A stretch of DNA of 64,000 bases from Flavobacterium luteum. GTDB taxonomy: Bacteria; Bacteroidota; Bacteroidia; Flavobacteriales; Flavobacteriaceae. The notes under the pieces are model-generated. The model ran no database searches and was not told the DNA's origin. It worked only from the letters and a program-made list of their open reading frames with translations. Position 1 is the first letter of the stretch. The number at the start of each line of letters is the position of its first letter. The position numbers were made by a program, and so were the translations under genes. The DNA lies in assembly GCF_008806775.1 (NCBI RefSeq), contig NZ_WAEM01000001.1, positions 791,422 through 855,421 of the forward strand, read 5' to 3'. Positions 34,708 to 45,101 of this stretch are shown here, piece by piece.

Positions 34708-37110
34708 ATGATACAAGCAGAGACTAAAGCAGCATTAACTTTTGAAGATTTCAAAACGGAGGTATTGAATGATTACAAAATTGCTGTTACTAGTAGAGAA
34801 TGTAGCCTTTTAGGAAGAAGAGAAGTCTTGACTGGAAAAGCAAAATTTGGAATTTTTGGAGATGGAAAAGAAGTGCCACAACTGGCAATGGCTAAATTCT
34901 TCAAAAACGGAGATTTTCGTTCTGGATATTACAGAGATCAAACTTTTATGATGGCCATTGGTCAACTTACGATACAACAATTTTTTGCAGGTTTATACGG
35001 TCATCCAGATGTGAATCACGACCCCATGTCAGCAGGTAGACAAATGGGAGGTCATTTTCAAAGTCATAACTTAAACGAAGATGGATCTTGGAAAGATTTA
35101 ACAATACAAAAAAATTCGAGCACCGATATTTCGCCAACTGCCTCGCAAATGCCAAGATTATTGGGCTTAGCTCAAGCATCAAAAATATATAGAAATGTTG
35201 AAGGAATAGACAGTACTAATTTTTCTGTAGAAGGAAACGAAATAGCTTGGGGAACAATAGGCAACGCCAGTACTTCTGAAGGGTTGTTTTTTGAATCTAT
35301 GAATGCAGCAGGAGTTTTACAAGTACCAATAGTACTAAGTGTTTGGGATGATGAATATGGCATTTCAGTTCATGCCAAATACCAAACAACAAAAGAAAGC
35401 ATATCTGAAATCTTAAGCGGTTTTCAAAGAAATGAAGAGTTTAAGGGCTTTGAAATTTTAAACGTAAAAGGATGGGATTATGCCGAATTAATAGCAACTT
35501 ATGAGAAAGCTGCCCAAATTGCTCGTGAAGAGCATGTCCCAGTTTTAATTCACGTTGACGAGTTAACACAACCTCAAGGACATTCAACATCAGGCTCACA
35601 CGAAAGATATAAAAATGAAGAACGATTAAGTTGGGAGCGCGAATTTGACTGTAATAAAAAAATGAAATCATGGCTCTTAGAACATAATATAGCCACTGAA
35701 GAAGAGCTTGACAGAATTGTTGAAAAGGCAAAAATAGAAGTTCTTGAAGGCAAAAAAGCAGCTTGGGAAGCTTTCATAACGCCATTTAAAGAAGAAAAAG
35801 AAGATATAGTTGCTTTATTAGAAAAATTGGCAACCTCATCTATAAATAAAGTTTTTATTCAGAAATATGCTTCCGATTTAAATTCAATTAAAGAACCTAT
35901 TCGAAAAGACATTCTTACCACTGCTCGCAAAGTATTGCGAATGATAGTAAAAGAAAACAACAAAAAGGAACTTTCTGAATGGATTACAAATTACATAAAA
36001 AAGACACAACCTAAATTTAGTTCTCATTTATTTTCAGAATCAAATAATACCGCTTTTTCTGTAAAAGAAGTGCTCCCAATATATGACGAAAATGCGGAGG
36101 AAGCAGATGCAAGAGTGATATTGCGTGATAATTTTGATGTCATTTTTACAAAATATCCTAACGCATTAATATTTGGTGAAGATGCAGGAAATATTGGTGA
36201 TGTGAATCAAGGTTTAGAAGGAATGCAAAAAAAATACGGTATTCTTCGAGTGGCCGATGTTGGTATTAGAGAAGCATCCATTATTGGTCAGGGAATAGGT
36301 ATGGCAATGAGAGGATTAAGACCAATTGCTGAAATTCAGTATTTAGATTATCTTTTATATGCTGTTCAAATTATGAGTGATGATTTGGCAACATTACAAT
36401 ATCGTTCACATGGTAAACAAAAAGCACCTTTAATTATTCGCACTAGAGGGCATCGATTAGAAGGGATTTGGCATTCAGGCTCACCTATGGGAATGATTAT
36501 AAACGCTATGAGAGGCATTCATGTACTTGTGCCAAGAAATATGACTAAAGCTGCAGGTTTTTACAACACTTTATTAGAAGCTGATGAACCCGCACTAGTT
36601 GTAGAATGTTTAAACGGTTATCGATTTAAAGAAAAAATGCCTACTAATTTAGGGGAGTTTAAAACCCCTATCGGAGTAGTCGAAACCATAAAAGAAGGAA
36701 CTTCAATAACATTAGTATCTTACGGCTCCACTTTACGCTTAGTAGAACTTGCCTCTAGAGAACTTTTAGATAGTGGTATTGATTGCGAAGTTATAGATGT
36801 TCAATCCCTTTTGCCTTTTGATATCAATCACGATATTGTAAAAAGCCTGATGAAAACCAATCGATTATTAGTCATTGACGAAGATGTCCCTGGAGGAGCT
36901 TCAGCTTATATATTACAACAAATTTTAGAGGTTCAAAATGGTTATGATTACTTGGATAGTAAACCTCAAACCTTAACGGCAAAACCGCATCGTCCTGCTT
37001 ATGGCACTGATGGTGATTATTTTTCTAAACCTTCTATTGAAGATATTTATGAAAAAGTATACGCTATGATGAACGAAGTAAACCCTACCCAATTTCCAAG
37101 TTTATATTAA
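34708..37110 (+). CDS. 2-oxoacid dehydrogenase E1, fused alpha and beta subunits
   Basis: The protein has 800 residues. The N-terminal half is the thiamine-diphosphate-binding alpha subunit: GRQMGGHFQS, then GNASTSEGLFFESMNAAGV, where the usual GDG of the cofactor loop reads GNA as in other Bacteroidota fusions, and HSTSGSHERYK as the flexible loop. From about residue 450 the beta subunit carries IFGEDAGNIGDVNQG, EIQYLDYLLYAVQ and VVECLNGYRFKE, then a transketolase C-terminal domain. It decarboxylates a 2-oxoacid, most likely branched-chain (2-oxoisovalerate type), and passes the acyl group to an E2 encoded elsewhere. Single gene with its own terminator. Confidence 0.9.
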   Translation: MIQAETKAALTFEDFKTEVLNDYKIAVTSRECSLLGRREVLTGKAKFGIFGDGKEVPQLAMAKFFKNGDFRSGYYRDQTFMMAIGQLTIQQFFAGLYGHPDVNHDPMSAGRQMGGHFQSHNLNEDGSWKDLTIQKNSSTDISPTASQMPRLLGLAQASKIYRNVEGIDSTNFSVEGNEIAWGTIGNASTSEGLFFESMNAAGVLQVPIVLSVWDDEYGISVHAKYQTTKESISEILSGFQRNEEFKGFEILNVKGWDYAELIATYEKAAQIAREEHVPVLIHVDELTQPQGHSTSGSHERYKNEERLSWEREFDCNKKMKSWLLEHNIATEEELDRIVEKAKIEVLEGKKAAWEAFITPFKEEKEDIVALLEKLATSSINKVFIQKYASDLNSIKEPIRKDILTTARKVLRMIVKENNKKELSEWITNYIKKTQPKFSSHLFSESNNTAFSVKEVLPIYDENAEEADARVILRDNFDVIFTKYPNALIFGEDAGNIGDVNQGLEGMQKKYGILRVADVGIREASIIGQGIGMAMRGLRPIAEIQYLDYLLYAVQIMSDDLATLQYRSHGKQKAPLIIRTRGHRLEGIWHSGSPMGMIINAMRGIHVLVPRNMTKAAGFYNTLLEADEPALVVECLNGYRFKEKMPTNLGEFKTPIGVVETIKEGTSITLVSYGSTLRLVELASRELLDSGIDCEVIDVQSLLPFDINHDIVKSLMKTNRLLVIDEDVPGGASAYILQQILEVQNGYDYLDSKPQTLTAKPHRPAYGTDGDYFSKPSIEDIYEKVYAMMNEVNPTQFPSLY

Positions 37111-37568
37111 ACTATTTTGAGATAAATACCAAAAAACCCCAATATCGGTTGGGATTTTTTTAGTATTACAAATAATCAAAATAATTTTTTTGTAAATCAA
37201 AACCAGCACTTTAAAATAAAAAAAGAACAAAAGTATAGAACTAATCAAAAAGTTTTATACCTCATTCTTAAATCAAAATTTAAAAAAACCATAGATAACT
37301 ATTATACTTAATCTACTGTATTTAAATACTCTGTATTTAAAATTCTAAAAAGTACTGGTGTTTCAGAAAGGATGTTAATATAATTCACTGACAATTAGGC
37401 TATGCAATAAAAGACAAAAAAATTGCTCTTGATTTTTTGTATTCGTATATCATCCAAGCTTGAAAGATGAAGATTAAAGATTACTAAAAAAATAAAATAT
37501 TAAGTTAAAAAAGCGACATAAAATGTTAATTTTAAATACCTTTATACTAATCCTTTAACTAAAAAAAC
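37111..37568. other. Intergenic region before the old yellow enzyme gene
   Basis: Apart from the terminator at 37131-37161 I see no gene. An 11-base direct repeat CTGTATTTAAA occurs at 37316-37326 and 37331-37341. A short run TACCTTTATAC just before the OYE gene is a poor -7 match. Confidence 0.6.
37131..37161 (+). terminator. Terminator after dehydrogenase E1
   Basis: CCCAA and TTGGG pair around a six-base loop. Flanking A6 and T7 runs extend the stem with one mismatch. It lies 20 bases past the stop codon. Confidence 0.8.
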
Positions 37569-38654
37569 ATGAAACCATACAAATTATTAACTCCTGAAAA
37601 AATTGAAAAATTGCAATTAAAAAATAGAATTGTAATGGCACCAATGACAAGATGCAGAGCAATTAATAACATCCCAAACGATTTGATGGCAGAATATTAC
37701 AAACAGCGTTCAAGTGCTGGATTAATAATAACGGAAGGAACATCTCCCTCCCCTAATGGTCTTGGATATGCACGAATTCCTGGAATTTTTAACGAAGCTC
37801 AAATTAAAGGTTGGGAAAAAACAACAAAAACAGTTCATCAAAATGGCGGGAAAATATTTGTTCAATTAATGCATTCAGGAAGAATCAGTCATCCACTAAA
37901 TATGGCAGAAGGCACCCAAATACTTGCTCCTTCAGCAGTAATAGCATCAGGACAAATGTGGACAGATTCAAAAGGACTACAAGATTTTATAGTTCCAAAA
38001 GAAATGACTTCCGAAGATATTTTAAAAGCTAAAACCGAATATGTAACCGCATCAAAAAATGCTTTAATGGCAGGATTTGATGGAGTAGAATTACATTCTG
38101 CAAACGGTTATTTATTAGAGGAATTTCTTTCACCTATAAGCAATATTAGAAAAGATAATTATGGCGGAAATATTGAAAACAGATGTAGATTTGTGATCGA
38201 AGTGGTGACTGCTGTAGCACAAGCTATTGGCAAAGAAAAAACAGGTATCCGTTTGTCTCCTTATGGTGTGGCAAGCGATATGCCACATTATCCAGAGATT
38301 GACGCTACTTATGACTATTTATCTAAAGAACTCAACCAGCTAGATATTGCCTATATTCATCTTGTAGACCATACAGCTATGGGAGCGCCTGCAGTACCTT
38401 TAGAAATTAAAAAACGAATTCGCCATAATTTTAAAAACACTTTGATTCTCTGTGGTGGATATGATATGGAAAGTGCCGAAAAAGATATTGAAAATGGACT
38501 AGCTGACCTAATAGCATTTGGAAGACCATTTATAAACAATCCAGACCTAGTGGAAAGATTCGAAAACAATTGGCCCTTATCAAAAGATCTTGATATGGAT
38601 TCATTTTATTCAGCTGATGAAAAAGGATATACGGATTATCCGTTTTATAAATGA
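37569..38654 (+). CDS. Old yellow enzyme family NADH:flavin oxidoreductase / alkene reductase
   Basis: The protein has 361 residues, a single FMN-binding TIM barrel: KNRIVMAPMTRCRA at the N-terminus, QLMHSGRISH, then HSANGYLLEEFLSP carrying the His/Asn pair that holds the substrate carbonyl, NRCRFVIEVV, and LIAFGRPFINNPDL for phosphate binding. NemA-like members reduce alpha,beta-unsaturated carbonyls, nitroesters and similar electrophiles. The next gene, the aldolase, follows after 57 bases and may share its transcript. Confidence 0.93.
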   Translation: MKPYKLLTPEKIEKLQLKNRIVMAPMTRCRAINNIPNDLMAEYYKQRSSAGLIITEGTSPSPNGLGYARIPGIFNEAQIKGWEKTTKTVHQNGGKIFVQLMHSGRISHPLNMAEGTQILAPSAVIASGQMWTDSKGLQDFIVPKEMTSEDILKAKTEYVTASKNALMAGFDGVELHSANGYLLEEFLSPISNIRKDNYGGNIENRCRFVIEVVTAVAQAIGKEKTGIRLSPYGVASDMPHYPEIDATYDYLSKELNQLDIAYIHLVDHTAMGAPAVPLEIKKRIRHNFKNTLILCGGYDMESAEKDIENGLADLIAFGRPFINNPDLVERFENNWPLSKDLDMDSFYSADEKGYTDYPFYK

Positions 38655-38711
38655 TTTTTAAGACTGTTAAGAAACGAAGTGTTGAAGATGAATTCATTCA
38701 AAACAAAAAAA

Positions 38712-39773
38712 ATGAAGGATATATCTCAATTGTTAGATTTGCTTGGCAATGAAAAGGACTTTTTACTAAACCATATTTGTAAAACGATACCTAAACATGA
38801 AATATATACCCCAACCCCTACTCATATTGACACCCATTTTTTACAAAGTAATCGAAACGGACAAACAATTAGGAGCATAAACCAATTGTATCAACATGGT
38901 CGCCTTTCTGGCACAGGATATCTTTCTATCCTACCTGTAGATCAAGGAATTGAGCATACGGCTGGAAGTTCATTTTCTCCAAACCCAATTTATTTTGATC
39001 CTGAAAATATCGTAAAATTAGCTATTGAAGCAGGCTGTAATGCTTTAGCTTCATCTATGGGGGGATTGGCTATGTTGTCTAGAAAATACGCCCATAAAAT
39101 TCCGTTTGTGGTAAAAATTAATCACAACGAAATGTTGACCTATCCAAATAATTACAATCAAATTATGTTTGCGAGTGTCCGAGATGCTTGGAACATGGGA
39201 GCTGTTGCCATAGGAGCAACCATTTATTTTGGCTCTGCTGAATCGGATAGGCAAATTATCGAAGTGGCAAAAGCTTTTGAAGAAGCACATAATTTAGGCA
39301 TGGCTACTATTCTTTGGTGTTATTCTAGAAACGATGCATTTATAAAGAACGAAATCGACTATAATACTGCGGCAGATATTACTGGACAAGCCAATTACCT
39401 GGGTGTTTCTATTCAGGCTGATATTATCAAACAAAAATTGCCAACCAATAATGGTGGTTTTATGGCTGTGAAATTTGGCAAAACCAATCCTGATATGTAC
39501 ACTAAATTGTCTAGTGACCACCCCATAGATTTATGTCGCTATCAAGTACTAAATTGTTATTCGGGACGTATTGGCATGATTAATTCTGGAGGGGAAGCGA
39601 AAGGCAAAACAGATTTGGCAGAAGCCGTAAAAACAGCCATAATAAACAAACGTGCTGGTGGAGCCGGAATGATAATGGGACGAAAAGCTTTTCAACGACC
39701 TTTTAGAGAAGGAATAGAACTTATAAATGCCGTGCAGGAAATCTATTTAGCTAAAGAAATTATTTTAGCTTAA
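38712..39773 (+). CDS. fbaB: Class I fructose-bisphosphate aldolase, FbaB/DhnA type
   Basis: The protein has 353 residues from the ATG at 38712, which matches the usual N-terminus (MKDISQLLDLLGNEKDFLLN); in-frame GTG and ATG codons at 38679 and 38688 would add 8-11 residues. GYLSILPVDQGIEHTAGSSF, FVVKINHNE and GAVAIGATIYFGSAES are strong signatures of the archaeal-type class I aldolase, which forms a Schiff base and does not need zinc. It cleaves fructose-1,6-bisphosphate or works in gluconeogenesis. A class II enzyme may exist elsewhere. Confidence 0.92.
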   Translation: MKDISQLLDLLGNEKDFLLNHICKTIPKHEIYTPTPTHIDTHFLQSNRNGQTIRSINQLYQHGRLSGTGYLSILPVDQGIEHTAGSSFSPNPIYFDPENIVKLAIEAGCNALASSMGGLAMLSRKYAHKIPFVVKINHNEMLTYPNNYNQIMFASVRDAWNMGAVAIGATIYFGSAESDRQIIEVAKAFEEAHNLGMATILWCYSRNDAFIKNEIDYNTAADITGQANYLGVSIQADIIKQKLPTNNGGFMAVKFGKTNPDMYTKLSSDHPIDLCRYQVLNCYSGRIGMINSGGEAKGKTDLAEAVKTAIINKRAGGAGMIMGRKAFQRPFREGIELINAVQEIYLAKEIILA

Positions 39774-39933
39774 TTCTTGATTTAAAATACTGGCTACAAA
39801 TACTATATATATTACTAAAACAGGAATCAGGTAAGATAATTTTTGTAAATTTATACTACTTTTTAGCATAAATAGATAGATTCTTTTTTCTAAAAAGAAG
39901 ATCATAATGGTAACAAAATAGATACTTTCCGGA

Positions 39934-40728
39934 ATGAATACTGTTGATAGAAAGAAATACTTGTTTTCAAAAGGAATTGATTCTTATTTAGAGGGAGTTC
40001 ACAAAGGCTATCAGTTTACTATTCGTTTTTTTAAACAAGCATTTACACTACCTTTTCACTGGCGCGAAATCGTCAATCAATGTTTTGAGATTGGATTAAA
40101 ATCACTTTCGTTAATAACTCTGACAGGTTTTATTGTTGGGGTAGTTTTTACAAAACAATCTCGTCCCTCTTTAGAAAGTTTTGGAGCAGTTTCCTGGCTT
40201 CCTTCATTGATGGGAATAGCTATTGTAAGAGCCTTAGGGCCATTGGTGACAGCACTTATTTGTGCAGGAAAAGTTGGTTCTAGTATAAGTGCCGAACTAG
40301 GCTCAATGAAAGTTACTGAGCAAATTGATGCGATGGAAGTTTCTGCAATCAATCCTTTTAAATACTTGGTAGTAACTAGAGTAATTGCAACAACAATATC
40401 AATCCCAATTCTAGCGCTATATTGCAGTTTTATAGCATTAATAGGCTCATATTATAATGTTCATATCCTAGAAGCAACAAGTTTAGAAATCTTCTATAAA
40501 AATGCATTTTCAAACATTTCCTTTCTGGATATTTTTACATCATTAACAAAATCTATTGTCTATGGATTTACAATAGGAATTATTGGCTGCTATAAAGGAT
40601 ACTTTGCTACACAAGGAACTAGAGGTGTTGGTAAAGCAACTAATCAGGCGGTAATACTTGCCATCTTTCTAATTTTCTTTGAAGAAGTTGTTATTGTTCA
40701 AATTGCTAATTGGATTAGGTATTTCTAA
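39934..40728 (+). CDS. MlaE-family ABC transporter permease
   Basis: The protein has 264 residues. An N-terminal amphipathic segment is followed by five or so membrane helices. VRALGPLVTALICAGKVGSS and AELGSMKVTEQIDAMEVSA are the defining MlaE/YrbE motifs. It forms the inner-membrane permease of a phospholipid transporter that maintains outer-membrane lipid asymmetry. It is followed by the ATPase (17-base gap) and the MCE protein in the order permease, ATPase, substrate-binding, which is standard for the system. Confidence 0.94.
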   Translation: MNTVDRKKYLFSKGIDSYLEGVHKGYQFTIRFFKQAFTLPFHWREIVNQCFEIGLKSLSLITLTGFIVGVVFTKQSRPSLESFGAVSWLPSLMGIAIVRALGPLVTALICAGKVGSSISAELGSMKVTEQIDAMEVSAINPFKYLVVTRVIATTISIPILALYCSFIALIGSYYNVHILEATSLEIFYKNAFSNISFLDIFTSLTKSIVYGFTIGIIGCYKGYFATQGTRGVGKATNQAVILAIFLIFFEEVVIVQIANWIRYF

Positions 40729-40745
40729 TCATGAAATAAGTAAAA

Positions 40746-41510
40746 ATGCAAGATAGTATTAACAAAAAAGAATCAGTTATAACAATCAACGGACTGTGCA
40801 AATCCTTTGGCGAGCTTGAGGTTTTAAAAGGGATCGATTTAACTATTTACAGAGGTGAAAATGTTGCAGTACTGGGGAAATCTGGTTCAGGGAAATCTGT
40901 ATTGATAAAAATTATTGCTGGTTTACTAAAACCTGATAAGGGTAAAGTAACAGTATTAGGAAAACAAATTGATAAATTAAATGGGAAAGAATTGGATAAC
41001 CTTAGATTACATATTGGATTTTCTTTTCAAAGTAGTGCCTTATATGATAGTATGAGTGTGTATCAAAATCTGGCTTTTCCATTAACAATGAATGTAAAAA
41101 ACCTTACTCGAAAAGAAGTCGATAACGCAGTTGAAGAAGCATTGGAGGCTGTTGGTCTAGAAGATAAAATACACGAACTTCCTGCAGATCTTTCTGGGGG
41201 ACAACGCAAGAGATTAGGTATTGCTCGTACACTAATTTTAAAGCCAGAAATAATGCTCTATGATGAACCTACATCCGGGTTAGATCCAATTACTTGCACA
41301 GAAATTAATACTCTTATGATTGAAGTTCAAGAGCGGTATAAAACAAGTTCTTTAATTATCACACATGATCTTACTTGCGCAAAGAATACTTGCGACCGTA
41401 TTGCCATGTTAATTGACGGGACTTTTTTAAAAATAGGAGTATTCGATGAAGTTTTAAACACTAATGAAGAACAGATAAAAAAGTTTTTTGCATATAATTT
41501 TATACAATGA
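40746..41510 (+). CDS. MlaF-type ABC transporter ATP-binding protein
   Basis: The protein has 254 residues. Walker A is GKSGSGKS, the Q-loop is FSFQSSALYDSM, the signature is LSGGQRKRLGIARTL and Walker B is IMLYDEP followed by TSGLDPIT. The LYDSMSVYQNLAFPL region after the Q-loop matches MlaF more than other ATPases. It powers the lipid transporter formed with the permease just upstream. Confidence 0.94.
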   Translation: MQDSINKKESVITINGLCKSFGELEVLKGIDLTIYRGENVAVLGKSGSGKSVLIKIIAGLLKPDKGKVTVLGKQIDKLNGKELDNLRLHIGFSFQSSALYDSMSVYQNLAFPLTMNVKNLTRKEVDNAVEEALEAVGLEDKIHELPADLSGGQRKRLGIARTLILKPEIMLYDEPTSGLDPITCTEINTLMIEVQERYKTSSLIITHDLTCAKNTCDRIAMLIDGTFLKIGVFDEVLNTNEEQIKKFFAYNFIQ

Positions 41511-41517
41511 ATACATC

Positions 41518-42495
41518 ATGAATGAATTGCCAAATAAACGCGCAGTAATGGTAGGCTTTTTTATCTTTTTGGGATTGCTTTTCCTATTTGGAGCAATTCT
41601 AATGGTAGGAAATCTTCACCAAACCTTCAAAAGAAAAATAAAGTTAGTCACCTTTTTTGATAATGTAAATGGCCTTCAAAAGGGTGCTAATATTTGGTTT
41701 TCTGGAGTAAAAATTGGAACAGTGGGCAGTATCAGCATCGATAAAAAAACCAGTGTTTTGGTAAACTTGAATGTTGAAAGAAATGCTCAGAATTACATAC
41801 GTAAAGATGCCTTTGCTAAAATAAGTACTGATGGTCTTATAGGCAACAAAGTTATAATTATTTACGGCGGTACTAATAAATCAAATGCTATACTGGAAGG
41901 AGATACCCTAGCTGTTAAGCCTTCGTTTTCTATCGATAATATTTTGATTACTTTACAAAAAAACAATGAAAATCTTTTAGAGATTACATCTAATTTCAAA
42001 ACGATAACCAAAAAAATGACTACAAACGAGGGAACGGTTGGAAAATTATTAAATGATAATACACTATACAACAACATCAATTCTGTAGCGTCATCGCTTA
42101 ATGATGCTTCTGCAAAAGCAAAAAAATTAATTGGTTCACTTAATGATTATAGCGCAAAGTTTAACAATAAAGGAACGATTGCAAATGAATTGGTGACAGA
42201 TACTATTGTTTACAGTTCGCTAAAAAAATCAGCATTACAACTACATCAAATGGTTGAAACTGCCAACGTGTTTATTAACAATCTTAAAGAAGCGAGTACA
42301 AACCCTAACACTGCTACTGGCGTTTTGTTGCATGATGAAGAATCTGGTACAAGCTTAAAAAAAACTATAAAAAACTTAGAGAACAGTTCCCAAAAATTAG
42401 AAGAGGATCTTGAGGCTGTCCGACATAATTTTTTATTTAAAAGTTACTTTAAAAATCAAGAAAAACAAGCTAAAAAGAAATCTTCAAGAAAATAA
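41518..42495 (+). CDS. MlaD-family (MCE domain) lipid-binding protein
   Basis: The protein has 325 residues from ATG at 41518, seven bases after the ATPase stop; an earlier ATG at 41488 overlaps that gene and adds an implausible N-terminus. One N-terminal membrane helix anchors it (VMVGFFIFLGLLFLFGAIL). The MCE domain (about residues 35-125) includes FDNVNGLQKGANIWFSGVKI. A helical tail with DNTLYNNIN and AKAKKLIGSLNDYSAKF follows. It faces the periplasm and binds the transported lipid. Confidence 0.93.
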   Translation: MNELPNKRAVMVGFFIFLGLLFLFGAILMVGNLHQTFKRKIKLVTFFDNVNGLQKGANIWFSGVKIGTVGSISIDKKTSVLVNLNVERNAQNYIRKDAFAKISTDGLIGNKVIIIYGGTNKSNAILEGDTLAVKPSFSIDNILITLQKNNENLLEITSNFKTITKKMTTNEGTVGKLLNDNTLYNNINSVASSLNDASAKAKKLIGSLNDYSAKFNNKGTIANELVTDTIVYSSLKKSALQLHQMVETANVFINNLKEASTNPNTATGVLLHDEESGTSLKKTIKNLENSSQKLEEDLEAVRHNFLFKSYFKNQEKQAKKKSSRK

Positions 42496-42543
42496 AACCA
42501 TAAATTAATAGCAAGAATTTATAATCTATTTATACTTCATTTT

Positions 42544-45063
42544 ATGCAAAATTTAGATACAAATAATTTTTGGCAATTTGATAGTATCTATTGGCTTCAA
42601 AAATTTAATAGTTCGGATGAAGGACTAACTAAAACCGTCTTTAATAAAATTCACCGCCAATCAGGGCATTTAGAAAAAAAGACATCAACTTTTCAGAATG
42701 ATTTATTTTTATTTTTAGGACAGTTCAAAAGTCCTTTAATGTTATTACTAATCGGTGCCGTTATATTATCCGCTTTTCTTGGAGATACTTCAGATGTGTT
42801 TATTATTCTATTCATTGTTTTATCAACAAGTTTACTTAGTTTCTTTCAAGAGAGAAATGCTAGCCAGTTTGTAGAAAAATTACAATCTATGATTGCCTTA
42901 AAATGTAGGGTTTTAAGAAATGGACAAGAGCAAGAAATTCCTACCTCTGATATTGTGAAAGGTGATATTGTTTTATTGAAAGCGGGTGACATGTTATCAG
43001 CCGATTGCTTACTTATCGAATCGAATGAATTGCATGCCAATGAAGCAAGTTTAACAGGAGAATCCTTTCCTACCCTAAAACAAGTTGGTACTTTACCTGC
43101 TAAAACCGAATTATCTAAAAGAACGAATTGCCTTTGGGAAGGAACAAATATTGTGAGTGGCACAGCTAAAGCTTTAGTCATCAATATTGGAGAAGACACA
43201 ATATTTGGAAATATTGCTAAAAGTGCTTCAACATCTGTAGAAACCACATTTGAAAAAGGCATCAAAGATTTTGGTTTTTTTCTTATGAAAACAACCTTGG
43301 CACTTTCCCTTTTTATTTTGGTAGTTAATTTATTAAATCATAAAAGTGTCATTGAATCGGCTTTGTTTGCTTTAGCCTTAGCAGTAGGAATGGCACCCGA
43401 ACTGCTTCCTGCAATCACAACAATCGCCATGAGTGCAGGAGCAAAACGAATGTTAGAGAAGAAAGTAATCGTGAAGAAACTAGCTTCTATTCAGAACTTA
43501 GGGGAAATCAATTTATTGTGTACCGATAAAACAGGAACCATTACTGAAGGAGCCATAAAAGTGGCAGGGACAGTTGATGGTTTTGGTATCGAAAATGAAT
43601 TTGTAAAAGAATTGGCCTATTGGAATGCAAAATTTGAAACAGGATATGCTAATCCAATTGATGAAGCTTTAAAGACACTTACTCTTGGAACAAAAATAGA
43701 TCCTGTAAAACTTGGAGAAATTCCGTACGATTTTATCCGGAAACGACTTAGTATCGCCGTCATTGCTGATAAAGATAAAGTACTGATTAGCAAAGGAGCT
43801 TTTAATCAAATTTTCAGTATTTGCACCAAAGTGAGAGTAAGCAACGGAACTGTAGAAGATATTGTTACTCATAAAAAGGATGTAGAGAATAAATACAACC
43901 AATTTGGAATTGACGGATTGCGTTCCATTGGAATTTGTTACAAAAATATCGAAACCAATACCATTACAAAAAAAGACGAAACAGATATGATTTTTGCGGG
44001 CTTCATTTTACTTCAAGATCCTGTAAAGGCTGGAATTATCGAAACTATTGCTGAACTTAAAAAATTAAAAGTAAACCTAAAAATAATATCGGGGGATAAC
44101 AAAAATGTAGCGAAATCAATCGCTTTAAATATTGGCATCAAAGACCCTGTGGTTATGACAGGTCAGGAGCTTTTTAGTGCAAGTACTGAAGCATTACATC
44201 ATTTAGTAAAGAAAGTACACATCTTTGCCGAAGTGGAACCGCAACAAAAAGAACATATCATTCAAGCACTAAGAAAAACCTACTCTGTGGGTTATATGGG
44301 TGACGGAATTAATGATGTTTCAGCCATAAGTGCGGCAGATGTAGGAATATCGGTAGAGAATGCCGTAGATGTAGCTAGGGAAGCAGCCGACTTTGTTTTG
44401 ATGGAAAAAAATTTAATAGTGATTGTTGATGGCATAAAAGAAGGTAGAAAAACGTTTGCCAATACCTTAAAATACATTTTCATCAATACGGGATCCACTT
44501 TTGGAAATATGTTTAGTGTGGCGATTGCTTCCTTAATACTTCCCTTTCTTCCTATGTTACCAAAGCAAATTTTATTAACCAATTTTATTACCGATTTTCC
44601 TTATCTAACGATTGCTTCAGATAACGTTGACCAAGAACAACTAGAGAAACCAGGAAAGTGGGACTTAAAATTTATTAGAAACTACATGGTGATTTTCGGA
44701 ATTCATAGTTCTATTTTTGATATAATTACCTTTCTAACACTTCTATATGTCTTAAAAGTAAAAGAAACAGCCTTTCAAACCGCTTGGTTTGTAGAATCGA
44801 TACTCACAGAGTTGTTTATACTTTTCATCATCCGAACCCATAAAAATTTCTTTAAAAGCACACCTAGTAAATACCTGTTTATTTTAAGCATTTTAGGATT
44901 GGTAATAACCATTTCACTCCCCTATTTGCCTTTTGCTGGCGAAGTAGGATTAACACCTTTACCGGTACTTAATTTAGGGATTATGCTAGTAATTGTAGTG
45001 TGCTATATTACTACTGCTGATATATTGAAGGTTTGGTTTTTTAAAAAATACAGGAGTAGTTGA
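42544..45063 (+). CDS. MgtA-like magnesium-translocating P-type ATPase
   Basis: The protein has 839 residues, slightly short for MgtA. The phosphorylation site is DKTGTIT near residue 329; the actuator loop is LTGESFP; the hinge is GDGINDVSA. The transmembrane ion-site motif reads GMAPELLPAIT and is followed by KRMLEKKVIVKKLASIQNLG, which resembles the P3B magnesium pumps rather than calcium or heavy-metal pumps. It should import Mg2+ at the inner membrane. No M-box-like leader or mgtL-like peptide was recognised upstream. Single gene, convergent with menC. Confidence 0.88.
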   Translation: MQNLDTNNFWQFDSIYWLQKFNSSDEGLTKTVFNKIHRQSGHLEKKTSTFQNDLFLFLGQFKSPLMLLLIGAVILSAFLGDTSDVFIILFIVLSTSLLSFFQERNASQFVEKLQSMIALKCRVLRNGQEQEIPTSDIVKGDIVLLKAGDMLSADCLLIESNELHANEASLTGESFPTLKQVGTLPAKTELSKRTNCLWEGTNIVSGTAKALVINIGEDTIFGNIAKSASTSVETTFEKGIKDFGFFLMKTTLALSLFILVVNLLNHKSVIESALFALALAVGMAPELLPAITTIAMSAGAKRMLEKKVIVKKLASIQNLGEINLLCTDKTGTITEGAIKVAGTVDGFGIENEFVKELAYWNAKFETGYANPIDEALKTLTLGTKIDPVKLGEIPYDFIRKRLSIAVIADKDKVLISKGAFNQIFSICTKVRVSNGTVEDIVTHKKDVENKYNQFGIDGLRSIGICYKNIETNTITKKDETDMIFAGFILLQDPVKAGIIETIAELKKLKVNLKIISGDNKNVAKSIALNIGIKDPVVMTGQELFSASTEALHHLVKKVHIFAEVEPQQKEHIIQALRKTYSVGYMGDGINDVSAISAADVGISVENAVDVAREAADFVLMEKNLIVIVDGIKEGRKTFANTLKYIFINTGSTFGNMFSVAIASLILPFLPMLPKQILLTNFITDFPYLTIASDNVDQEQLEKPGKWDLKFIRNYMVIFGIHSSIFDIITFLTLLYVLKVKETAFQTAWFVESILTELFILFIIRTHKNFFKSTPSKYLFILSILGLVITISLPYLPFAGEVGLTPLPVLNLGIMLVIVVCYITTADILKVWFFKKYRSS

Positions 45064-45101
45064 TACTTACTGGATATTGTACAATTTAATTCAAGTACGT
45101 A

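Noticed and set aside
42496..42543. Magnesium riboswitch or leader peptide before the MgtA-like gene
   Set aside because: Only 48 bases separate it from the MCE gene and no M-box-like structure or proline-rich leader is visible.
42846..43265. Minus-strand open frame of 139 codons inside the MgtA-like gene
   Set aside because: Antisense shadow of a strongly conserved P-type ATPase region.
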